Source: a virus. From it: a stretch of DNA of 21,592 nt. The stretch lies in IMG/VR virus record IMGVR_UViG_3300002514_000036, positions 31,041 through 52,632 of that record. One strand, written 5' to 3'. The notes below the pieces were generated by a model, which was not told where the DNA came from, did not search any database, and was given only the letters and a program-made list of their open reading frames with translations. Both the position numbers and the translations under genes were made by a program. How positions within the stretch are numbered: the first letter of the stretch is position 1; each line of letters opens with the position of its first letter. Of this stretch, positions 14,421-20,240 are shown in pieces.

Positions 14421-17177
14421 ATGGACTACTACTACTCTCTTTTAAATAGTTATGAACTTCTTAAACGCAGGAAATTTAAGCTTTCTTTGAGAGAAGAAGA
14501 GGGTGAGGGAGATGCGGCAAAAGTAATCAAGGATACTGGAGATGGAAAATCTCATGATGACCCAGGTACGCTAAATGGTGTAGCGGTTTGGATTCAAAAC
14601 TTTAGAGCAGGGGGTGGAGCAGAAGAACCAGCAGAAGAACCAGCAGAGGGTAAAGAAATAACTTATATTGGAAGTTACGAAGCGGGGGGTCAAGCGGTGA
14701 CACTAATGAAGGGGTTACAAGTTGATCCCAGCGATAATGAACTTGCTCAAAAACTAATTACTAAATTAATGGGAGGAGAGGTAGACGTAGGAGGAGGGGA
14801 AGAGGTTGTTCAGGTGTCCCCAGAACAGAAGGAGTTAAATGCTGCTGCGGCTCGCATGGATGTAGCCTTACACGGTAACGAAGAGGTAGAAGGGTTACTG
14901 GATGAAGAGGGAGGTTCAGATATGCTTCCAGGCTATGAACCCACTCAAAGAACTAGTCGAATAGAGGCTAGTCTTAAATTAATTCAAGCCAAAGCAGCGG
15001 GAAAAAGTAAAGAGGGGGAGGGGGTTATGTCTGGTGCGGCTAAGGAAGATACAACAATTACAGAAAAGGTAATTTCTTCTCCAACCCTTGATGCAGGAGA
15101 AGCGGCTAAAGGTGTTGAGGCTGCTGTTGAGACTATAGCTCTTGTGAGAAAGATTAGAGCGGGTACAGCAACTCCTGAGGAATTAAAAAAAGCTAGTGAT
15201 CAACTGGAGGTTACGCGAGAAGGTATTCTATTTAATGGTATTTATATGCAGTATAGATCATCGTCTACAGGGAAGAACGATCCTTATAGAAACCTTGCTG
15301 ATCAAGTGGATACAGCTATAGTGAAACATAATAAAGGTTGTCCTAAAGAAGGGGCTGGTGCTAATGGAGATGCTGCTAAAGAATGTAGAATTAAACCTCT
15401 GAAGGATGAAAATATTGGACGAACTCTTTCAAAGAGGGGTCCTATGTTAGAACATGCCACAGTATTAATTCTTCTTGGTGAAACTTATGTGGATTGTGAA
15501 AAGAGTGGGGATGATTGTTCGGATATAGAAGCTAAAATCACACAACAGTTTGAGAAAATGCAGGGGGATGGCTCAATTGAAGAGGTTGAAGCTATGTTAA
15601 AAACTGGTTTATGTACTCTGGGTAATAAGTGTTTAGCCAATATTGACGGTGCAGATGATGCAGTTATAACACAACAAGTTCTGGAATATCTTACTGGAGA
15701 GGATATAGAAGGCCAACCTATAGAAGGATATGAAGGTCCAGGACTAGACCTAGATATTGCAACTGCTTTAGTAATGCGTGCTGACGGAACCCGAGGTTTA
15801 GCTATGCTTGTGGCCTCTAGCCGAGGCTTTACTGGGTACTTAGATACATTAAAACCTGTGGATGCAACTGTTTGGGGGGGAAGTGGGGCTGATTTAAAAG
15901 GCCAGAAGGACGATATAAGAATTACAATTCCTGAAGAAAATCTAGAAGAATTTATAAAGGAACTAGAAGATAATATGACTGGCATAGAAAAGGAGTTAGA
16001 GGAAGCGGCTGAGTGTGGTGGAGAGGGGATAGGTTTAACTGCTCTTGGTAATAGTATTACTCAAACTAAATTAACTGATCCTATAAGTGAAGCTAAAAAG
16101 TCAAAAAAGAAGGCACCTCAGCCTACTATTAAGCAGGGAGAGGGGGAGATAACTATTGGTCTTGAATTAAAGTCTAGAACATCTGCTGTTTCTGGACGAA
16201 CTAAGGCTGGGGAGGGCACTAATAAAAAATTACTTGAGATGTGTAATCCTAAAGAAGGGGAAGAGGGGAAAGAAGTGGATGTACAGGCTGAAGAAAAGGC
16301 TGCTCTAGAAAAAGAATTTAGAGATAAAAATAATGACAGACTTAATGAGTGTCAAGGAAAGCAAACTTATAATAAAGAAGGCCAACCTCAACAAACTGCC
16401 GAATCCGCTGCGTGTGCCTTTGCTAACGAGGTGGAGAGTACCCCAAATATGGTATCCTTTAGGGCTCTTTCGGCGGGTAATCCTGTACTAGATGAGGATG
16501 ATAATCCTCAAGATGGGGCTGGGGAAGCATTAGTGGACGAGTGGTTCGAAAGTAAGACTCCCCCAGATGCTGATGATAAGGAAAGGCGAGATTTAGCTAA
16601 ATCTGCTTTTGCTAAACTAGGTAAAGGAACCCCACTTTCTAAAAAAGAAAGGGAAGCTATGTCTAAAGTAGGTTACGAATTGGAACAAGCAGAGATTAGC
16701 GGTTTGTTAGATGCCGAGACTGATGATGAGGGTATTGTTACTGGTCAGGCTTTAGGGTATCTGTTATATCGACACGCTGAAGATAGTGGATCACTAGATG
16801 AGTGTTTAAAAGATGTTAGAGGTTACGGGGATAATACTCAGAAAACAGGACTAATTAATTCTACTGTATATGGAAGTATAGCTATGGTTAATACAGGTCA
16901 GGCTTCTGTTAGACGAAAGAAGAAGAGTAATTCCTATACAATAGAAACTAAAGGGAAAGAAGGGAAAGAAGGGGAAGAGGGGAAAGAAGGTGTTGCTTTA
17001 ATGAAGGGCTCTTTTGAAAGAGGACAATTAGTTACTGAGATGGAGCCTGACTCTATGGCAGACACTCAACTGCGTAGGAATACAAAGGCTCATTCCTCTA
17101 CTGCTGAGTCTATAATGTATGAATTTTTACAAGGACAGAAGGCTCTCTTAGAAAAACTTCTTACTCAATCCACATAG
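14421..17177 (+). CDS. Large acidic protein of unknown function, possibly an internal or structural virion protein
   Basis: This 918-residue protein is rich in Glu, Gly, Lys and Ala, with low-complexity segments: a doubled 12-bp unit encoding AEEP repeats (14619-14642) and two KEG/EEG-rich patches at residues about 611-618 and 843-856 that share a 25-bp identical DNA repeat. It has paired cysteines scattered through the middle, for example near residues 305-320, 354-361 and 397-403. The N terminus 'MDYYYSLLNSYELL' followed by a basic stretch and 'LSLREEEGEG' looks like a short targeting segment ending in LRE, a possible gp21 cleavage site. No enzyme motif was recognised. The position after tube and terminator is where T4 carries the portal gene, but this is clearly not a portal. 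No ribosome site precedes the ATG. The 3' end overlaps the convergent nuclease gene by 17 bp. Confidence 0.6.
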   Translation: MDYYYSLLNSYELLKRRKFKLSLREEEGEGDAAKVIKDTGDGKSHDDPGTLNGVAVWIQNFRAGGGAEEPAEEPAEGKEITYIGSYEAGGQAVTLMKGLQVDPSDNELAQKLITKLMGGEVDVGGGEEVVQVSPEQKELNAAAARMDVALHGNEEVEGLLDEEGGSDMLPGYEPTQRTSRIEASLKLIQAKAAGKSKEGEGVMSGAAKEDTTITEKVISSPTLDAGEAAKGVEAAVETIALVRKIRAGTATPEELKKASDQLEVTREGILFNGIYMQYRSSSTGKNDPYRNLADQVDTAIVKHNKGCPKEGAGANGDAAKECRIKPLKDENIGRTLSKRGPMLEHATVLILLGETYVDCEKSGDDCSDIEAKITQQFEKMQGDGSIEEVEAMLKTGLCTLGNKCLANIDGADDAVITQQVLEYLTGEDIEGQPIEGYEGPGLDLDIATALVMRADGTRGLAMLVASSRGFTGYLDTLKPVDATVWGGSGADLKGQKDDIRITIPEENLEEFIKELEDNMTGIEKELEEAAECGGEGIGLTALGNSITQTKLTDPISEAKKSKKKAPQPTIKQGEGEITIGLELKSRTSAVSGRTKAGEGTNKKLLEMCNPKEGEEGKEVDVQAEEKAALEKEFRDKNNDRLNECQGKQTYNKEGQPQQTAESAACAFANEVESTPNMVSFRALSAGNPVLDEDDNPQDGAGEALVDEWFESKTPPDADDKERRDLAKSAFAKLGKGTPLSKKEREAMSKVGYELEQAEISGLLDAETDDEGIVTGQALGYLLYRHAEDSGSLDECLKDVRGYGDNTQKTGLINSTVYGSIAMVNTGQASVRRKKKSNSYTIETKGKEGKEGEEGKEGVALMKGSFERGQLVTEMEPDSMADTQLRRNTKAHSSTAESIMYEFLQGQKALLEKLLTQST
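16251..16275 (+). repeat. 25-bp direct repeat, copy 1, inside the 918-residue gene
   Basis: A purine-only segment (begins AAAGAAGGGG) encodes the peptide KEGEEGKE. An identical 25-bp copy lies at 16965-16989, in the same reading frame, 714 bp away. Confidence 0.85.
16965..16989 (+). repeat. 25-bp direct repeat, copy 2, inside the 918-residue gene
   Basis: This is identical to 16251-16275. It sits inside a longer purine-rich run (about 16951-16990) made of GGGAAAGAA-like units, which encodes a KEG-repeat peptide. It probably arose by duplication or slippage. Confidence 0.85.
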
Positions 17178-17676
17178 AGTCCCAGCATTTTAGAAGTTCT
17201 TCGAATAGATATACTCTATATGTTTTATTTTTGTGTATGTCTATGTATTTAAGGGTAGTTTCAAAGGGAATATCTTTAGGGACTATTGCTAGTGTTGGTT
17301 GTCTATCCTGTTTAAATATAACCATTGGTATTTTAGAACACTTTTGAGAATCTTTTTCACATTGTTCTATAAATTTCCATATCTCTGAACTATAATTATA
17401 TAAACTATAGAGATTTATATTATTGTATCCTTTTTTACATTCAATACAGAATTTAAAGTTCTGAGGTGTGATTAAATCCCCATAAATTTTAAGGTGTTCG
17501 GGCAGCGTGTGGGTGGTGGCGAACGCACCAGATCCAGGACTTCTTGAAAATTCTTCGGTCTTGAATCTATCATTGAGTAGCCGCGCAACCTGCCGCTCAA
17601 AAGTGGAGCCCTTAGCTCTGCTGTTCTTACGCTTAGGCTTTTTCCGCAGGTCACTTAAATCGTATTTATCCTTCAT
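17161..17676 (-). CDS. PD-(D/E)XK nuclease, Holliday junction resolvase-like
   Basis: This 171-residue protein is read from the ATG at 17676 on the minus strand, which has AAGGAA about 6 nt upstream; a longer frame to 17742 lacks this support. A Lys/Arg-rich N terminus is followed by 'AKGSTFERQVARLLN' (Glu27), 'FSRSPGSGAF', 'GDLIT' (Asp67) and 'FCIECKKGY' (Glu79, Lys81). This E...GD...ExK series is the PD-(D/E)XK active site, and the spacing and the 'RSPGSG' loop resemble archaeal-type Hjc resolvases. The likely job is cleaving branched phage DNA in recombination or before packaging. T4 uses an unrelated enzyme, gp49, for this. The substrate is inferred; the nuclease fold is well supported. 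Confidence 0.65.
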   Translation of the reverse strand: MKDKYDLSDLRKKPKRKNSRAKGSTFERQVARLLNDRFKTEEFSRSPGSGAFATTHTLPEHLKIYGDLITPQNFKFCIECKKGYNNINLYSLYNYSSEIWKFIEQCEKDSQKCSKIPMVIFKQDRQPTLAIVPKDIPFETTLKYIDIHKNKTYRVYLFEELLKCWDSMWIE

Positions 17677-17692
17677 ACTTATTCCTTTTGTA

Positions 17693-17706
17693 CTATAATA
17701 GACTGA
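17693..17706. promoter_or_regulatory. 14-bp promoter-like box (CTATAATAGACTGA), first copy, between divergent genes
   Basis: CTATAATAGACTGA is identical to 18726-18739. On the + strand, transcription would start near 17706. On the - strand the same bases read TATTATAG and could serve the nuclease gene, leaving a short leader that contains AAGGAA. Both copies lie between divergent genes. No -35 box was seen. Confidence 0.5.
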
Positions 17707-17787
17707 ACAATCATGACCCAAGATTTGAAATTCGCCTTCCATCCCCAGAATTGGAAGGTAACAACCGAGTATCGGAGTAAAAATAGA

Positions 17788-18066
17788 ATGAAATTTACAT
17801 TAAAATTAAATCAAGAAGAAGCGGAAGCCTTTAGAAATTTCGCCAATGCTGTTAAGCCTGACCAAATAGATATGAATGATTTCGTGCGCTCTATCTTCTT
17901 TAATGGGGTACGATCCCTTGAACAAGAACTCACGCAAAACATGGTACAGCACATGGAAGAACACCGCGCAGAGTATGAAGCTTCTGGGTTTACCTTTGAT
18001 GCTTCGGGGAACTTGACGGGTGTGGATGAAGCAACGGCCAGTGGTTCTGTCGAAGTTGTAGAATAA
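17788..18066 (+). CDS. Small phage protein, possible ribbon-helix-helix regulator
   Basis: 92 residues from the ATG at 17788, chosen because GGAG (17774-17777) lies 10 nt upstream and 'MKFTLKLNQEEAEAF' looks like a natural N terminus. A longer frame from ATG 17713 (117 residues) has no ribosome site and would need an almost leaderless mRNA. A short beta strand (KFTLKL), a helix to about residue 20, a turn and a second helix ('NDFVRSIFFNGVRSLEQEL') resemble a ribbon-helix-helix layout. The C terminus is acidic and probably disordered. The stop overlaps the next ATG (TAATG), so the two proteins are made together. DNA binding is a guess from secondary-structure pattern only. Confidence 0.5.
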   Translation: MKFTLKLNQEEAEAFRNFANAVKPDQIDMNDFVRSIFFNGVRSLEQELTQNMVQHMEEHRAEYEASGFTFDASGNLTGVDEATASGSVEVVE

Positions 18067-18386
18067 TGTACGCACCTATTTACCTGCGTACTGAGAATGA
18101 GCTTAACAAAATTCTCAAACGGCAGAGAAAGACGAGGCAAGATTTAGGGATATTGTTTGTTTCCTTGTGGGATCCCCATTCTAAGACTCTTATGAAAGAG
18201 GTGAAGAGTAAGCTAGTTGGTGACGACCACTATGCTAAACCCCTTTACATTGTGGACAGCTTTACTATGCCTCACGCTTTCGTTATCTTTAAGACCACTA
18301 AGCTGCCTCATCTTGTGCAGTTCAGAAGGGGCTCCTTACTCTCTGAAGATTATCTAACGAAAATTTATAAAGACTTAGGGCTGTAG
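18066..18386 (+). CDS. Thioredoxin-like fold protein lacking the active-site cysteines
   Basis: This 106-residue protein has no cysteines. The order of elements fits thioredoxin: a strand 'LGILFVSLW' (residues 27-35), then 'DPHS' (36-39) at the place of the usual CGPC, a helix to residue 50, a strand 'PLYIVD', then 'TMPHAFVIF' with Pro69 in the place of the cis-proline, 'LVQFRRG' (83-89) and a C-terminal helix. It therefore should not do dithiol chemistry and more likely acts as a binding or structural protein. It is coupled by TAATG to the upstream small protein and lies one gene away from the polymerase locus. The fold is inferred by eye. Confidence 0.5.
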   Translation: MYAPIYLRTENELNKILKRQRKTRQDLGILFVSLWDPHSKTLMKEVKSKLVGDDHYAKPLYIVDSFTMPHAFVIFKTTKLPHLVQFRRGSLLSEDYLTKIYKDLGL

Positions 18387-18722
18387 ATCTTTTTTTAAGT
18401 CCTGATAATCACTGATCTTCTTTTCGTATTTTTTATTCTTAGTATAAAGTAGTTTTAAATTGTTCACTATAACTGTGGTAAAATAATTAAATGCTGACCC
18501 TTTATTAGCTTGGAAATTTTTGAGTGTCTTTAGAACTAACAGAAAGCACTCCTGTTTCGCATCATCCTTATCAATATTAAACTTAAAACTCTCAATAATA
18601 TTAGTGATTAATAGATCAAATAGCCCCATCAACTCGTCTTCATGTTTTTTATTATCTTGAAGATAGAGAAGAATAGTTTGTTCAAACTTTTTGTTATCTA
18701 TATAGTTCACTTTTTTACCCAT
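18375..18722 (-). CDS. gp55: Late-transcription sigma factor (T4 gp55-like), short form
   Basis: This 115-residue protein resembles gp55, the T4 sigma factor for late promoters. The N-terminal 'VNYIDNKKFEQTILLYL' matches the gp55 'NYVNNKELLQAI' pattern, and 'DKDDAKQECFLLVLKTLKNF' with 'GSAFNYFTTVIVNNLKLLYTK' (residues 51-95) corresponds to sigma region 2, which binds RNA polymerase and recognises the promoter. T4 gp55 has 185 residues and ends in a hydrophobic sliding-clamp-binding tail; here the protein stops soon after region 2 and no such tail is visible. The start lies 16 bp from the divergent polymerase start, with no usable ribosome site. The 3' end overlaps the thioredoxin-like gene by 12 bp. 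Confidence 0.65.
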   Translation of the reverse strand: MGKKVNYIDNKKFEQTILLYLQDNKKHEDELMGLFDLLITNIIESFKFNIDKDDAKQECFLLVLKTLKNFQANKGSAFNYFTTVIVNNLKLLYTKNKKYEKKISDYQDLKKDLQP

Positions 18723-18725
18723 ACC

Positions 18726-18739
18726 CTATAATAGACTGA
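18726..18739. promoter_or_regulatory. 14-bp promoter-like box (CTATAATAGACTGA), second copy, between sigma and polymerase genes
   Basis: This is an exact copy of 17693-17706. It fills almost the whole 16-bp gap between the divergent start codons at 18722 (-) and 18739 (+). TATAATA at 18727-18733 would place the + strand start at 18739, the A of the polymerase ATG. The mirror TATTAT on the minus strand would place the other start within the sigma ATG. Both mRNAs would then be leaderless. Confidence 0.5.
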
Positions 18740-19761
18740 TGAGTGAGCTTCAAAACATCTACTCTGGCCTTAAGCCTAGTTGTAGTAGCCCTTTGTGTGA
18801 AGGTTGCACTATTCTTACCCAGAGTAAACCTGAACATTCTTATATAGATTACTCTTATTTGGAGCCTTCTCCTGTATTATTTTTATCGGATTCCCTTAAG
18901 TATAAGTACGGGAACCTAACCCCCTTCTCTAAGAAAGAGAAAGCCCTTCTGGATAGTTTGTACCCAGACCGTGCAGAGTATTCAGCATCGGTTAAGTGTC
19001 CCTCTGTCAAGGAGGGGGATATGACCCCAGCTAATATGGTGCTGTGCAGACAACATCTTGAGGCTACGATAGATAAGGTACAGCCGCTCCTTGTCTATGC
19101 GTGTGGGAACCTAGCTATGAAGATGCTAATTAAGAAGAGTGGCATAACTAATAAACGAGGTAATTCCTATGAATTTACTACCACTCTGGGGCATTCTTGT
19201 ATCGTTGTCCCTATCTATCATCCTTATGCTGTACTTAAAGAGCCTAGACATAGATACTTGTTCGAAACAGACATTAAAAATGCATATGAAAAATATGTAC
19301 TTGGCAAAAAGAACGAAGGGAACTTTACCTACAAGTTTGCGGAAACACTAGAAGATGTTAAGAAATTATCAGAGAGGTGGTCCTCCTCTGAGGAAACCTT
19401 AGCTGTAGACATTGAAACTACTGGATTAAATTTCCGTAAAGATAAGATACAAACTATTGCTATCTCTTCTGAGGAGGAGAACTGGGTTATCCCTCTCGAC
19501 CACAAGGACTCTCCTTTTAGGAAGGGAGAACCCCACTATGCAGAGGTTTGGGTTCTTCTTCGTCGCATCTTGGAGAACCCTAAGAATAAGAAGGTGTTTC
19601 ATAATGCTAAGTTCGATCTAAAGTTCCTGTTGGACTACGGAATCTATACTAAGAATGTCTGGGACACTAAGATCATGCACCACTTCATTAATGAGACGGC
19701 CCCTAAGAGTTTGATGGATTTGGTCAAGCTATACTTTTCTGACGAGTTGGAGAATCTTTAA
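18739..19761 (+). CDS. DNA polymerase part 1: UDG-like domain fused to 3'-5' exonuclease motifs I and II
   Basis: This 340-residue protein has two domains. Residues 1-185 resemble family 4 uracil-DNA glycosylases: Cys20, Cys23, Cys87 and Cys103 have the spacing of the 4Fe-4S ligands, and 'YHPYAVLKEPRHRY' (160-173) matches the HPxxLLR motif. The usual GEAPG active-site loop is replaced by 'SDSLKYKYG', so glycosylase activity is doubtful. Residues 195-340 are the beginning of a family A polymerase proofreading domain: 'VDIETTGL' (Asp224, Glu226) and 'HNAKFDLKFLL' (Asp293). The protein ends after 'YFSDELENL', before exo motif III, which is at the start of the next gene. No ribosome site precedes the ATG; see the promoter-like box directly upstream. 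Confidence 0.85.
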   Translation: MSELQNIYSGLKPSCSSPLCEGCTILTQSKPEHSYIDYSYLEPSPVLFLSDSLKYKYGNLTPFSKKEKALLDSLYPDRAEYSASVKCPSVKEGDMTPANMVLCRQHLEATIDKVQPLLVYACGNLAMKMLIKKSGITNKRGNSYEFTTTLGHSCIVVPIYHPYAVLKEPRHRYLFETDIKNAYEKYVLGKKNEGNFTYKFAETLEDVKKLSERWSSSEETLAVDIETTGLNFRKDKIQTIAISSEEENWVIPLDHKDSPFRKGEPHYAEVWVLLRRILENPKNKKVFHNAKFDLKFLLDYGIYTKNVWDTKIMHHFINETAPKSLMDLVKLYFSDELENL

Positions 19762-20240
19762 TGCTTACGATTAGTAACCCCAAGACTTTTGATTGGGCAA
19801 ATATGTCCTTGTCGGATTGTGTGGAGGGCAATGCTGCGGATGCTTATTTTACCCTAAAGTTATTTAATCTTATTGAAGAGAAGATTAAGGACTTGGGTAT
19901 GGAAAAGCTTATTTCTACCCTCATCATGCCCTCCCTTTCGACCTTCTCTGAAATGGAGTACGAGGGGATGCTTGTTAGCGAGGATAAATTACAAGAGGTG
20001 GCAAGACACTTGTATGCAGCCAATATTGAAGAGGAGGATAGCTTGTATGAGTTTGATCAGGTACTAACTTCAGATAATTTCTCCTCCAATAATGACCTCA
20101 TTGAGATATTATATACAAGAGAGGGCTCATTTGAGATGTACCCCCCCGACCGTACAGGAAAGGGGTCTCCGTCTGTTTCTGCCCCAACACTTAAACTATT
20201 ACTGGATCAGATCGAAGAGGAGTTGAAGAAGCGTGGGTAA
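19761..20240 (+). CDS. DNA polymerase part 2: exonuclease motif III and thumb
   Basis: This 159-residue protein continues the family A polymerase in another frame. 'EGNAADAYFTLKLF' (residues 22-35) is exo motif III with Asp27 as the likely fourth metal ligand; the tyrosine four residues before it in E. coli Pol I is Gly23 here. 'FSEMEYEGMLVSEDKL' (62-77) begins the polymerase thumb, and 'NFSSNNDLIEILY' with 'GSPSVSAPTLKLLLD' matches the thumb helices. The start overlaps the stop of part 1 (TAATG), with GGAG (19749-19752) 8 nt upstream, so re-initiation is plausible. It cannot be catalytic alone: it needs part 1 for proofreading and part 3 for synthesis. Confidence 0.8.
   Translation: MLTISNPKTFDWANMSLSDCVEGNAADAYFTLKLFNLIEEKIKDLGMEKLISTLIMPSLSTFSEMEYEGMLVSEDKLQEVARHLYAANIEEEDSLYEFDQVLTSDNFSSNNDLIEILYTREGSFEMYPPDRTGKGSPSVSAPTLKLLLDQIEEELKKRG

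Noticed and set aside
15485-15985. 166-residue open frame on the minus strand inside the 918-residue gene
   Set aside because: Its Ser/Pro-rich composition is the reverse of the Glu/Gly-rich sense strand; no start signal.
17713-17787. Longer start for the small protein at ATG 17713
   Set aside because: No ribosome site, and the added 25 residues look unlike a conserved N terminus; ATG 17788 has GGAG upstream. A leaderless start cannot be fully excluded.
18372-18401. GACTTA/TAAGTC inverted repeat with a T-run between the convergent thioredoxin-like and sigma genes
   Set aside because: Only 6 bp of stem, with the T-run in the loop and not after the stem, so it is not an intrinsic terminator.
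19743-19765. Programmed frameshift between polymerase parts 1 and 2
   Set aside because: The required shift is -1, but AAT CTT TAA offers no re-pairing on a -1 slip; GGAG 8 nt before the overlapping ATG favours re-initiation.
19990-20130. T7-type thioredoxin-binding insertion in the polymerase thumb
   Set aside because: The segment before NFSSNN has no extra domain; the longer loop lies after the helices, at the part 2/part 3 junction.
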